DNA of 64,000 bases, from contig OZ024933.1 in the NCBI GenBank assembly GCA_964017235.1, positions 61,982,255-62,046,254 on the forward strand. Reading direction: 5' to 3'. Below, piece by piece: positions 44,415 through 56,559 of this stretch. The notes beneath the pieces were generated by a model. That model was not told the origin of the DNA and made no database searches. It was given only the letters and a program-made list of their open reading frames with translations. A program made the position numbers and the translations under genes. Origin of the DNA: Sabellastarte sp. h YS-2021 (taxonomy: Eukaryota; Annelida; Polychaeta; Sabellida; Sabellidae). How positions within the stretch are numbered: position 1 is the first letter of the stretch; the number at the start of each line of letters is the position of its first letter.

Positions 44415-44590
44415 TAGTGCGAGCTGTAGCGAGGCTCCTGCTTCTACAGATCACATTTTCGGGGGGGGGGGGGGGGGTTCTCGGGACTTTCATGAATTGT
44501 GGCCTAGTGTGATGAGTATCTGTCTGTTCACTGAAGTTAAGTGGTAATGGGCTACATTAGTACTGGAATGGCTGACCGTTTTAATGTACA
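44415..44590 (+). mobile_element. 5S-rRNA-derived SINE-like repeat, second copy
   Basis: Same layout as 30695-30900: leader GCTGTAGCGAGGCTCCTGCTTC, then a 17-base G run, then CCTAGTGTGATGAGTATC, TTCACTGAAGTTAAG and TTAGTACTGGAATGGCTGACCG. It is older and more changed in the C-box region. Confidence 0.65.
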
Positions 44591-45089
44591 ACTCGTGTCT
44601 CTGATGGATTTGTGGCTTGTGCTAGTAGACTGAAACCCCTTTCGGCCTTGTTTTTTATTTTATTAACACCCATGAAAAAATTGTTCATGGCTTATATTGC
44701 CTGTTTACACCTTTCCTTATGGGCATTTCTGTTTTCTACTTGGCTATCTTGTCCTTATGCCTCTGAAACAAAACCCTTCGTACTTGGGTAGTAAACATCG
44801 AAGAACAAGCCTTCTCATATATCCATTCTCACTCCTTCACCCCTCCGGCACATACATTTCTGCACGGGTTGCGAATCTCATAAGAGGTATTTGAAACATT
44901 TCAAACAAGTGGTCCCAATACAAAACATTTTTCGAAGTTCTGTTGAATGCCAACAGAGATATACCCAAATACAAAGGGGATCAAACCAGAAACCAAAGTA
45001 GAGGAGTCTGCTCGGTTGTACCTCATGACTCCAGTAAGGAAAATGGTAAACTAGGTAACATTCTCCAGTTCTACTACTAGAGTCTAAGT

Positions 45090-45810
45090 CTACTGGAGTC
45101 TATGCTAGAGATCTCTATAGAATTCGTCCCCTTTTCAACCTTAAAACATTAGTACTTCTAGCAAATACTTTGGTCAGCAGCTGATTGGACTGCAATTCCC
45201 TGTTTGTATCACTCACTGATTTTGAGTTAAGAAGACTGCAGCGGGTCCAAAACTCACTTTTCAGGGTTGTTGTTCACTCCTCTAAGTTCACCCATATTAC
45301 CCCTCAATTGAAAAAAACTCCACTGTCAGGTAAAGGGTACAATTCAAAATAGGCCTCATCACATACAAAATTCTAGACTATGGCCAACCAGCTTACCTAA
45401 GTCAATTAATTCACACCTACACCTCCTCCAGAAATACTAGACGCAGCAGCCCTAAACCTAAGTTCCTTCACATCCTCACCTTTGATCGCACAGTTCACAA
45501 ATCAAGCAAACACTTTTCAAATTCTTTCAGTCACTATATGACCCTGTTCTTAGAAACCATTTCCCCTTCCAAATAAGAAACAGTCCCTCTGTCACATCCT
45601 TCAGGAAACACCTGAAAACTCACCTGTTTATCTCCAGTTTCCCCACCTAGTCTCCTTCCCTTAGGTCACACCCATATCTCACCCATAACTCATAACCCAT
45701 GACTCCGACTGCCCCTTATCTATCCTTATGACTAATGCATTTGTTATTATAGCACACTGAGTTCCACTTTCTTGGGAAGTTATTGCACCTGCCAAACAGA
45801 AGATTAGATT
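45090..45810 (+). mobile_element. CR1/L2-like LINE, 3' end
   Basis: Broken plus-strand frames spell the C-terminus of a LINE ORF2: NLKTLVLLANTLVS, LRRLQRVQNS, KFTHITPQLK, LITYKILDYGQPAYLSQLI, and SVTSFRKHLKTHLF. A tail follows with TTGCACCTGCCAAACAGAAG and a terminal AGATTAGATTAGGTTAG. Confidence 0.75.
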
Positions 45811-45970
45811 AGGTTAGAATTCTTAGGCAACTATTGACTTATTTATTTTTTCTTGTGTTTCAACCAAAATGGTGGATGACAAATGCAAAATAACCCCTGT
45901 GAAGCATATTTTTAAATTTTATCATTCAAAAAAAAAAGACGAAAAATATATTTTGTTGTATATCAAAAAG

Positions 45971-46661
45971 GTGCTTCATGGGCAATCTTAGGGTACACAG
46001 AAAGTGCAATAAAAGCTTAAACACAAAATATACAAGAACAACATGTCCTCAACATGATAATTAAACTTTAATTAATACATTGTTAAACCGTACAAGAACT
46101 ACAAGAGACAGAAAATCCCTGACATGTTTGCCTGAATATGGGCATTTTTGAATTTGATAGATTTTTTCATCTCTCTACAGAGCAACAGTCATATTGGGAC
46201 CTACACAGACCATAAAATTACAAAAAATACTTTTATTACCAATTGAAGTCTCAAAAAAATGTACAGTCACATTAGCATTATTGGAATCAAAGCATGACAT
46301 ATCAATGGATTGTTTTAAATTCGCTTCAATATAAGGAACCTTCTTCCTTTATTTAGTGTAGCCATGTACTTCAAGTTTACAGTAACCCTATTTTGGTACA
46401 AACACACAGTTTTCGTTGAATATTTTATTACTATATTTGGTTTTTGAATAATACAACTGCAATAATACACAGTATCAAATTCAAAAATGCTCACATTCAG
46501 GTAAACATGTCAGGGATTTTCTGAGTCTTGTGTTTCTTGTACGGTTTAACAATGTACCAATTAAAGTTTTATTATCATGTTGAGAACATGTTGTCCTTGT
46601 ATATTTTATGTTTAAGTTTTTATTGTACTTTCTGTGTACTTTAAGAATGCCCATGAAGCAC
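45971..46661. mobile_element. Inverted-repeat MITE with ~180-bp arms
   Basis: Arms 45971-46150 and 46480-46661 are reverse complements with small differences: GTGCTTCATGGGC at the outer ends and ATCCCTGACATGTTT within. The roughly 330-bp centre has no coding content. Confidence 0.82.
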
Positions 46662-46768
46662 ATGTATAGTAAGAGATTAAACTCAAACTAGACACCGGTT
46701 GTACAGTGCTGGCCTCTGCCAGGGATTGCTTCCAAAAATGCGTGACGTTTTGTATCCAGAATAAGATC

Positions 46769-47455
46769 ACCCAGTAAACATTTTTGTGTTTTACAAACGT
46801 TTGATAGGAAACCATTTGTAATAGAATGTTTTAAAACGTTTAATGTATACCCTTTATTAAACGTTTAATGATAAATGTTACAAAAACGTCAATGGACATA
46901 ATAATGCCTGAATAATAATGGGGTCAGAGATTAAATTCAATATCTGTTTAAGGTTGCTCACAAATGAAAATATTATATTTATATCTAAAATTGAAAGATA
47001 GTGCCTTATAAATTGTGCCCCCATTCAATTCTTACTTCTAAGGATTGCATTTGGGGCAATTTTTGAGTCCTCAAAAATCCCCTATTATTGCTTAATGCCA
47101 TCTTTGTTTGGACATGTTTGAAGGTGGAGGTTTAATAAGCATTCTAAAAATATGAGTTCAAAAAAACGTTTTTGATAGCATGTTCTTAAAACATTTGATC
47201 AACAATGCTGTTTCAACATTTTATGTGTACTTTTTATCAACCATTTCATGATGAATGTTTGAAAAAAATTTCCAGCATAACCTTCATTTTTCGAGTTATT
47301 TTATAAACATTTAATAAAGTTTTCAGTCAAGGTGTTTGTATATAGAATGTTTATTTGGAAACGTTTAGAAAACCATAACATAGGGTTTAAATAGGTTTTT
47401 AAAACGTTTTGTAAACATGTAAACCATTTTAAAACGTTTCTAATGTTTACTGGGT
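46769..47455. mobile_element. MITE with ACCCAGTAAACAT ends and AACGTTT-rich body
   Basis: Terminal ACCCAGTAAACAT is inverted at both ends. The interior repeats AAACGTTT/AAAACGTTT many times in both orientations. No open frame. Target duplication unclear. Confidence 0.7.
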
Positions 47456-47459
47456 CTCA

Positions 47460-48665
47460 CTCTTTCCCAGATCACTCCTTCCTTTAGGCCAGTTCCTAAC
47501 TACATAAAAAATCCAAGAAGATCTACTCGTTACCTGTAGAGTAATATCACCCAGTGAGCCAGAGTTGTGGAAAATACATAAAAATATGACATTTGAATAT
47601 CCAGACCATAAACAGGGTCTCTCAAAATTTAATACATATGACATTTTACAAAATTGAAAAGTTCTTTTAACCTGGTGGTACATTTTACATAAGTGTATAC
47701 AAACATGTAAATTAAAATTCCCAGTACAAAACCAACTTTCACCTATGACCTTTGACCTACACTAGCGGATCCAGAAGGGGGTTCAGGGGTTTGAACCCCC
47801 TGAAACATGTAAGGGGTTCGACAGTGAACCCAAACCAACAGACACAGATTTAAAAGTTGAACTACCTTTACTGGATCACGCATGCCACAGGTTAAATCAA
47901 AGGTTTCAGTTTCTCCTCAGTTTTGTGGTCAAAACTCTCACATACGTTATTTTAATTAAGTAAATTCCATCAATTCAGTTTGCTTTCCAACACATACACA
48001 TTTCAGTGTACATGGTTTACAAATATAAACATAATTGTGAATGACTGACGGAAAAATTAATTCATATGATTTATGGAAACCATAATTAGGAGTTGAGAGT
48101 GACATATGATACATAATTTCCCTCTAAGAATGTTAAAAACATGCTAAATTTGTTTAGTGTCATCGTAATAACAATGGACTCTATGGTTACACTTAAAGAT
48201 TAAACGTAAATCTTTGAAAACCTTCTGTCTGCTAAAATACAAACACAGAGAAACTTTTGTCAGCCCCACATTTTGATAAAAAGTCATTCAGTCCTCATAT
48301 AATACCTAAAAACAAAATTACTTGAAGAAAGTCTAAATTTTGAATAGATGTCAGTATGTTGTCTGATTATGAGAAACGTTTATTTTACAGACATTGTTTC
48401 TTTTCCAAGTTCACACTTCTCCGGTCCATAATGTCTGATGTAGTTATGCAGTGGTCCATCACGGGTCAAGGTCAAGCTAGGGATTTTTGTCCTGGTTCTA
48501 CAATAATGGTCATTTTGGGATAGCTTTTCAGTATTACCACTTGATAGAGTCATGCCCACACAGAGGTGACAGTCTCTGATTAGAACTGTGAATGGTGTAG
48601 CATTCACAAGACTTGGCAAATATTGACCAGAGCAAAATATCGAAACTGCACGGTTATAGTGTCAT
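47460..48665. other. Intergenic stretch, little recognised
   Basis: 47763-47822 has a GGGGTT..AACCCC palindromic repeat fragment of a type seen in many invertebrate genomes. 48600-48665 matches the 15.8-16.1 kb repeat and forms the left flank of the next element. No gene seen. Confidence 0.45.
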
Positions 48666-48954
48666 TAAGTACGGAAGCCTATAAGGGTCATGTTGAAAAA
48701 AAAAATTAAGTCGTAATTATGACTTACATAAGTCGTAATTACGACTTACTATGTCATAATTACGACTTATGAATTTATTTTAAAACCAAAAACAAGAACT
48801 CCTAAGTCGTAATTACGACTTACTATCTCGTAATTACGACTTGCTATCTCGTAATTATGACTTACACAAGTCGTAATTACGAGATCCTAAGTCGTAATTA
48901 CGACTTGTGAATATTTTTTAAAACAAAAAACAACAAAATTGAGTGTTGGGCATG

Positions 48955-49221
48955 ATCTCCCTTAGTGGTCAAGTGGGTAACAGATTTGCCTGGCACACTG
49001 TTAATTAGGGGTCAAGCCTGGGTCAGGGAGATACATAGTGACTCAGATGATCACTATAATGGAGGTCCTGTGTTATTGGGCCCTTTCCCCAGTGACACCT
49101 AAAAGAACTTTGGAGACGTTGATAATTAGTCATCTCCAAGCCTCTGTCTCTCTCTATTGTAAATGTGATAGTCCCAGTATGACCCTGAGTGGTTGATGTG
49201 GATGTTAAACAACTAAATAAC
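48955..49221 (+). mobile_element. tRNA-derived SINE (family B), plus copy inside the TIR element
   Basis: Head TAGTGGTCAAGTGGGTAACA (A box) and GGGGTCAAGCCTGGG (B box, altered), with a body to GTTAAACAACTAAATAA. Confidence 0.78.
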
Positions 49222-49927
49222 TTTAACTAAGTTGGGCATGACTGACAGGACGAGGCAACTGTCTAGCTGACCATAAAATCTTTTGCTACATATACTCAAG
49301 GTAGGAAAGTGACTCTAACCGACTTCAACCTAAGTAGCCAGTACTACCAGCCTACAGAACACTCACTAATAACATTCAGTTAGAGCCAATTACATTAAAC
49401 AACTAGCTTACACTCTCAAACTTGTGCACTGACTGTAGCCTGTTATTAACTAGTCATAGAGCCCCATAGACATCCATATTGCCTGACCTAATTTTGCTTG
49501 CTTAGGCTAAAGTGGGTGTTCCATTGTACTATCTTTTACAATGGTATGCCCACAACCCTAGAATGTGGTTTATTTTTGGGTGAGGGTTGTGGGTAACTTG
49601 TGGAGTGTAGGCAGTTGTCTATGTATCTCCCTGACCCAGGCTTGAACCCGAATTAACAGCGTGCCAGGCAAGTGTGTTACCCACTTGACCACTGAGGGAG
49701 AGCATGCCCAACTTACAGCTGTAGCACTAAGCAAACACCACACCCTCTTCTAGCATAGATTGGTGCTAAAAAGGAATAATGTTTGGTTAACTTAATTCTG
49801 CATTAGCTACCTCCATCGTTGTTTTAAAATCGTCCCAATGTGACCCAATCTTAAGTTATAATTGCCAGACAATTTTGTTTTTTGTTTTAAAAAAAATTCA
49901 CAAGTCGTAATTACGAGATAGTAAGTC

Positions 49928-50150
49928 GTGAATGCTACACCAGAGAGAGACAGAGGCTTAGAGATGACTAATTATCAACGTCTCCAAAGTTCTTTTAGGT
50001 GTCACTGGGGAAAGGGCCCAATAACACGGGACCTCCATTATAGTGATCATCTGAGTCACTATGTATCTCCCTGACCCAGGCTTGACCCCTAATTAACAGT
50101 GTGTCAGGCAAATGTGTTACCCACTTGACCACTAAGGGAGAGCATGCCCA
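49928..50150 (-). mobile_element. tRNA-derived SINE (family B), minus copy inside the TIR element
   Basis: Near reverse complement of 48955-49160. A second, partial minus copy (head only) is at 49619-49720. The inverted pair means that the element duplicated its arms after SINE capture. Confidence 0.78.
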
Positions 50151-50639
50151 ACTTAGAGCTTTAGCTCTGAACAAACACCACACCCTCTATTAGCATAGAT
50201 TGGTGTTATAAAGGAAAAATGTTTGGTCAACTTTATTCTGCATTAGCTACCTCTATCGCAGTTTTAAATTCATCCCAATGTGACCCAGTCTTAAGTTATA
50301 ATTGCGAGACAATTTTGTTGTTTTTTATTTTTAAAAAAATTCATAAGTCGTAATTACAACTTAGTATCTCGTAATTACGACTTATGTAAGTCGTAATTAC
50401 GACTTAGGCGTTATTGTTTTTGGTTTTAAAAAAAATTCATAAGTCGTAATTACGAGATACTAAGTCGTAATTACGACTTAGGAGTTCTTGTTTTTGGTTT
50501 TAAAAAGATTCCATAAGTCGTAATTACGACTTAGTATCTCGTAATTAGGACTTGTGTAAGTCGTAATTACGACTTAATTTTTTTTTTCAACATGACCCTT
50601 ATAGGCTTCCGTAATTATGTTTCAATGATTTGCAAAATT

Positions 50640-52190
50640 TTAATGCATAAGAAAGGCTGTATGTTGGTGAAAAAGTTACAGTAGACGGAAGTTCAGTCAC
50701 AAAATGATATATTTGGAATATTGTGTTGTTAACATCCTTCATAAATAGAGTATATATTCCTTATGCCAATATATACTTTATTTGTATGCTTCGTTGTAAA
50801 TACACATATTCAAGCTTTCTGTTTGTACCCAATGCATGGTGAATTGTTTTGAACAATACCTTTGAATATCAGAACCAGTAGATACAACAGACGCGCTGTA
50901 AAGGGTATGTTTACTTTACACATGAATTTTTATTCATTACCGTCAAGACATGGGCGTCTCTTATAAAACATCAAGAACTTGTAAATCTCTCAATAAATTA
51001 ATACAGGGTTTGTCTTCACATTTCCAGGCAAAATATGTTTACATTATTGTGTGCACTCATCAATACAATTTGTAGAATAGGCCCGTAATAAAGGAAATGT
51101 TTTCAATTATTGAGATACACACAGTTCATCGATTTTGATTTAGGTTGATGAAGTTATTTTCTTGAGAGATTATCACCAGTCAATGGGAGACCATAACGTC
51201 TGAAGAAATGTCATTATTTACTAGCTCACAATCGATATAGTGGCATTCTACCAGTAAACGCCCATTTTGTAAACTTATAGAAGCATTTGTCCTTGACCTC
51301 TAACAAAGAAAAATGTAAAGCGGGCGTTTACTGGTAGAAAGCCACTACTGAGATATTTGCAGATAGACCGATATAAATGCTTGGTTCTGCAATTATATAA
51401 GACTATTTTTATGTATAGTATATTTATATATTGATTCACAATTACCAACATAGTATCACGAAATAAACTTTCAGTTTACGGAGTGGTTATATAAGTTTAT
51501 TGACGAGGCTTCCTGCTTCAAAATTATGATATTTAAAGATAATTCAAACATATGTAATTGTGCATTGTATTATACATTTATACCCAGCACAAGCTCTCCT
51601 GCAATTTTATAACTATTTAGATATATATAATAAGATCAGCGAGCTTATCTTGAAAAAAGTATTCATTTGTTATGTTGAAGCATTCTACTGATGTAAATGT
51701 CAAAATATTCTTGTCAACATGAAAATATATATATTTACCTGCTTGAACGCGTATATTCTGACGTCCATAAAAGGCAGAAAACCAATGAACATAGGACAAA
51801 GATTATGTTCCCATGTACCCGATTTCCACTGTGTGAATTAGGGGTGGTAACCATTTTCTTTTTCTAAAGTGATGCTAATTAAGTGCTCGCTTGTATTGTA
51901 GTTCTTTAGTATAATTACAGTTTACATTTTAATCTTATAGTTCTCACCACTAGGAGATTATGTTATTCTTTGTGTGTGTCTGTTTCTCGGTGTTTGCGAT
52001 AACGCCAAAAACTAATAAATGGATCTGAAATCTTTTATGTGGTTAGGGCCTGAATGAAGGAAGAGCTGGTTAAATATTTTCAGAAGATCCCGATCATATG
52101 CTAAAAACAACAAAAACATACTGAAGTTTTCAAAGGTCCCATTTAAAATGTATTTTCAGTGACTTTGGCTTTCCAGTTGACATTACTCCA
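50640..52190. repeat. Intergenic segment paralogous to 16.2-17.0 kb
   Basis: Matches listed at the 16.2-kb entry. No coding signal. TTCTACCAGTAAACGCCC near 51246 and its inverse GGGCGTTTACTGGTAGAA near 51320 form a short inverted pair about 60 bases apart. Confidence 0.55.
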
Positions 52191-52204
52191 AAAGTAATCA
52201 GGGG

Positions 52205-52520
52205 ATCTTCATTACCTCTGCCAAGTAGGTTATGTTTTTGCCTCGGTTTGTCTGTCCGTCTGTTTGTTTGTGAACAAGATAACTCAAACACTTATGGACG
52301 GATTTTGATAAAATTTTCAGGATATGTCTGAAATGATAAAAGGAAGAAGTGATTAGATTTTGGGAGTGATTTGGATCACTGTCTGGATCTTCTGGATCCA
52401 TGAAATGTAATTTTAAAAATAATATTCTGGATCCATGAAATGTAATTTTAATTTTTAAAGAAAGATAGCTCAAAAACTTGTGGAGGGATTTTTGATGAAA
52501 TTTTCAGGATATGTCCTAAA
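52205..52520. repeat. Dispersed repeat (same family as 36319-36600)
   Basis: Same block order: AGGTTATGTTTTTGCCT, GTGAACAAGATAACTCAAA, ATGGACGGATTTTGAT, TTTTCAGGATATG and TTGGGAGTGAT. Confidence 0.7.
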
Positions 52521-52529
52521 TGGGACAAG

Positions 52530-53570
52530 TGTAGTAAAGGGCTTTCTTGGGGTGGTGTAGCAAGTTAAGCCATTTTACTACTGGCAGTGACAATCAGCAG
52601 AGTGTTGAGAACTTGATTTATTGCATATTATAACACCTGTAGTCATTCAGAACATCATAAGTATATGTGACCATTTCAGCACTAGTCTTAGAACTTTGAC
52701 TGTCATAAGTTGTAAACTCTTCTCTTATTTTTCAGACTAACTGAAATGACTGACTGACAGACTCATCTGATCTGATTTGTACTTTTTCTGTCTCCCAACA
52801 AAAATGTAGGAGCTTATATACAGTAAACACAATACACACTACTCTTCTACTATATGAAAACGAGGCCTTAAAAATACTAAAACAATTGTACTCTGAGTAG
52901 CCTAGGTTAAGGCTTACTTTTATAATCATAAATAATAGTATTTGGACATTTATCTATAAACAGCTGAATTCATTATGTTTTCCTATGTATCTATGTGACA
53001 TTGTACTCTATACCAATTATTCTTATGACATACTCACTGATGTTTCCTAATACAATAATTGAAATACAAATGAGAAGCAATAACTAGTTTAAAATGTGTG
53101 TATGTTTATATGATATTCAAAGCCATAACTAAGGCTATAGAGGCAAGATAAAGATAGCAAGCTCATGCATGTTAAACTGATCCTATGCAACAATGTTGGT
53201 TTGAGCTTATCTGCTTGACCTTATCTGCTTGACCTATATTGTTTTCATCAATTCTATATGTTTACTAATAAACAAAAACAGATTAGTTAGAGGTTAGTTG
53301 CCTATTGAACGTTTCACTAAACTTCCGACCTTTCCTTAACTGTAAACAAGAACGTTTCACTAAACTTCTGACCTTTCATTAACTGTAAACAACAATTTGT
53401 TTTGGACAGTTGCACATAAGAAATATATAATGAGAACTTCAGTTTAATGTGAAGCTATTAATTTTAATTACAATATATATGCTAAACTTAGCAACATTGT
53501 TCATAAGTCACAACTACTCACAAATTTGTATTTATATAGAAAAATAACAATTTACTGATAAACTGCTCTA
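52530..53570. other. Intergenic stretch with a small tandem duplication
   Basis: 53307-53392 is a 43-bp unit repeated once (GAACGTTTCACTAAACTT). Otherwise AT-rich with nothing recognised. Confidence 0.5.
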
Positions 53571-53578
53571 CAATACAA

Positions 53579-53775
53579 GGAACAAGTGATTAGATCTTGG
53601 GAGTGATCTGGATCACTGTCTGGATCCATGAAAAATAAATTGAGAGTGATCCGGATCACTATCGGCAAAAATGTGAAATAGAGGGGGAAATATCAGTGCC
53701 AGTGGTAGGTTTTGAAAGTCCAGGAATTGAGCTCCCGTGGCGGAGGTCAGCGCTCTCCGAGTGCTCTTGTTAATT
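53579..53775. repeat. Dispersed repeat, right-end fragment
   Basis: TCTTGGGAGTGATCTGGATC through GGCGGAGGTCAGCGCTCTCC, the right border of the family seen at 36.3 kb. Confidence 0.65.
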
Positions 53776-53935
53776 TTTAATGTAGTCAGGATCTGATCAA
53801 AGGAATAAGTGATTACAGTTTTTTAAGACCTAGATCATATTCTGGATTTTAAAAAAATACGGAATTTTCTGAAAATGGACCCTGATGGAGGTCTCTACAA
53901 TTTACTTTCTAGTTTCAAATATATTGTATATTCAG

Positions 53936-54015
53936 GGTATACTATCAGTTCGGTCAAGTTCTCCTATGTGGGGAAGATATTGCACCCGGAAAGTAGTAAA
54001 TTAGAATAGATTCAA
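53936..54015 (+). mobile_element. LINE 3' tail (same family as 45.1-45.8 kb)
   Basis: GGGGAAGATATTGCACCCGG and a TTAGAATAGATT end correspond to the tail at 45775-45815. Confidence 0.5.
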
Positions 54016-54820
54016 TGGTTTAATTACACAGTTTTCTTATGTTTTTTAAATGACATCCTCTCAGTGTATTAGGATATGATGCAGTAAATTAAATTTTATA
54101 TACTTGTGAAGATCATAAATGACAAGAATAAGTGTAACACAAGCCAAATCAAATGTATATTGCTACACCCAAAATACTTCAAGCATAACAAATATGTGGA
54201 TTTTTGTGTACTTGTGAAATAAATGTGCAACACATAGACTTCCTTATTGTGTGCTGAAATGTACATTCCATGAACCATCACTGAAGTAGAAACTGGTGAA
54301 AAATTATATATTGAAGTCACAGTCCTTCTATACCATTGTTCTACTGTCAGGACTAATCTTCAGATCTATCCAGTTTTAAACTGGGGGAGGAGGGTTCTGC
54401 TATGACTGATCCAGGCCAAAGGGCAAAAACGTGATTTGGTCCAAGTGAAAAAAAGAGGCCATTTGACTTGCAAAAGGCTCATGTTTGTACTATACATTTA
54501 CATGTACACAAATATTTAGTATTCGTAACACACTCGTCCATGTAAGGAGATACAAGCTCATCAGACGGAGATCTCTGTCTTAGCCGTATGCTCATTTAAA
54601 AGCCAGCATATGTTTGAGTACGTTATATGAATTGAAACTTCATTATTTTAACTGAAAGTTTTTCCTAATTAAGAGAAACTTGAGATTTTATCAAAGCTAA
54701 GAGGTCACATCCCTAAAATGATAGTTGGGTTGTTCCACTATGGCACTCATGTCCCTGACTGGAATAGGATTCCTCATTTTTGCCAAATCTTTTCATTTGG
54801 AACAATCTTAAAACAAGTGT
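54016..54820. other. Intergenic stretch, nothing recognised
   Basis: AT-rich DNA without domain, repeat border or splice structure. Confidence 0.4.
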
Positions 54821-54821
54821 A

Positions 54822-54962
54822 AGTTGGGGTTTTATGTCCCGTTAAACAGCCAGGGTCATGTTGAGACAGGTGTTCAGCATTGCCATTCGTGGGTCTCAAA
54901 CCCACAGAGGTGACAGCCTATGAGTAGTAGTCATGCCAGACTTGCTAACCACTAAGCCTACG
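54822..54962 (-). mobile_element. tRNA-derived SINE (third type)
   Basis: On the minus strand the head has GGCTTAGTGGTTAGCAAG (A box) and GTGGGTTTGAGACCCAC (B box) and the tail TTTAACGGGACATAAAACCC. The tail resembles family A; the head differs. Confidence 0.72.
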
Positions 54963-54969
54963 TTTGAAA

Positions 54970-56300
54970 CAGTTTGAATTCATCACTTTATATAATGTGG
55001 CTGTTCCAGGTACGATCCGGTCATAAACCTTCCTCCTGAATGGAAAAAAATCATACATAGGTACAGTTTAAGATAGGTCCCCGATAGTTTTCCAATCCAG
55101 TCCGATTGGTTTATGAACCTTAAGGAGCTAGCTTTGTGAATGTCAAGATAGGACTTAGATAACTGTAAGATCAAAACAATGACTCTATGAATGGAAGGAT
55201 ATGGTTAAGACAGGGTTTGCAATAGATTTCCAATTGTAGGATCTGATAAGAATTGTGAGCATTTTAAGAGAAAAGCTCTCTTGCAAATGGTTTTGAGAGA
55301 TGTTCTTGAAAATGGGTTTAACATCTAAAAATCCTGACCATTATGCTATATGTACATTCAAAAGGTATATTCAAATAGACAAGCATTGATTACTTTTTGC
55401 TTCCATCGATAAAAGGATTTTTTATGCGTTGTAATTAATCTTCAATGTGATTTAGTGTTTCTATCCAATCCATGACTTCCATACTTTGCGTTAAGTATAA
55501 ATGAAATCACATTTTTTGCTGTGCATATTCAGCAATTGAAGTACAAACATTATGTTGAACACAATCCAAATATTAGTGCCAAAAGAAATCCTCAAAGGAA
55601 AAACTCCAAGCAAGTCCACATAAAAGTCTATGCATGTATGTGAAAGACAAATTTGTGATATTACTTTATAATTCTGTTTCAGGATTTGTGTTAATTGATC
55701 TTCTTTTACTAATACAGTATTTGCTTCAAATCATAGGTGACCACCAAATAGGGATGTCATAAATTTTTGTCATGAACATAAGTGCTGAGTAGGCAGTAAC
55801 CACATAAGACTCAGAGGAATCTAATGTACACATCCTTAAAATGAAGAATTTTCTTTGGATGACCAAACAGTTGTTTAAATATAAGAGGATGAATCCAGAC
55901 ACATCAATAGTATCCAAAACAGGAACTTCTGAGGTTTACTTTGTTATATTTGTCATATATGGCAAAAAGTGGTTATTCCGGTTACTGGCTGGTTTTGCCA
56001 TAAAAACCAACAACCGGTTATAAACTTTACAAAACAAGTTGTTGTATTCTGAACAGATGAAATGTTGAAGGTTTTTTAATTCTATATCGATCTGATAGAA
56101 TACCATATTATTTAGCCTTGTTGGCTTTTCTCAGTAAAATTATACTATATATTCACTAAACTAATGACCCTATATTCTTCAAATCTGTGAATATTGCCCT
56201 CCTGGAAAAGTGTCCTCCAAAAAATTCTGTCCTAAAAAACTGCCCTCCTTAAATTTTTTCGGGGCTGAAAAACAGCCTTCCCTGGCAAAAAAACCATTGA
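54970..56300. repeat. Intergenic segment, part collinear with 21.8-22.4 kb
   Basis: 55300-55870 matches the interval before gene 2. No gene seen. Confidence 0.5.
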
Positions 56301-56324
56301 ATCATGATATGTTAGAAGTATTTA

Positions 56325-56548
56325 GAGTAAGAAATCTAAAATTTGCCACATATCTGAAATTCGCCACATATAGAAATACTAATAAAATAAATAAATTGAG
56401 GAGAGATTTGTTGAATGTACAGTAAATTAAGGCTTTTTGAACTGAAAAATACCAATTTTTAGACAAAAAATCATTTTCTTCATAAAATTAACTAAGGTTT
56501 TATAGGTGGCGAATTTTAGATTCCTGGCGAATTTTAGATTTCTTACTC
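56325..56548. mobile_element. 224-bp inverted-repeat MITE, TA-flanked
   Basis: The ends GAGTAAGAAATCTAAAATT are inverted copies, each followed inward by a second CTGAAATTCGCCAC/CTAAAATTCGCCAC-type unit. TA lies on both sides. Confidence 0.75.
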
Positions 56549-56559
56549 TAGCTTGGTTC

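Larger units (their letters stand above)
48672..50611. mobile_element. 1.94-kb inverted-repeat element with palindromic subterminal repeats, TA-flanked
   Basis: The ends CGGAAGCCTATAAGGGTCAT are exact inverted copies, each bordered by TA. Behind each end lie about eight 18-bp palindromes of the type AAGTCGTAATTACGACTT or the variant with TCTCGTAATTACGAGAT. The inverted similarity runs further inward through a family B SINE present on both sides. Within the right half a 300-bp segment (49615-49927) is repeated at 50050-50350. The flanks match an uninterrupted paralogous site near 15900. No transposase frame was found. Confidence 0.82.

Noticed and set aside
44462..44478. Long G runs here and at 2266, 8107 and 11835 as possible G-quadruplex regulators
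   Set aside because: All lie inside dead repeats or intergenic DNA with no nearby promoter. Single homopolymers are also error-prone in assemblies.
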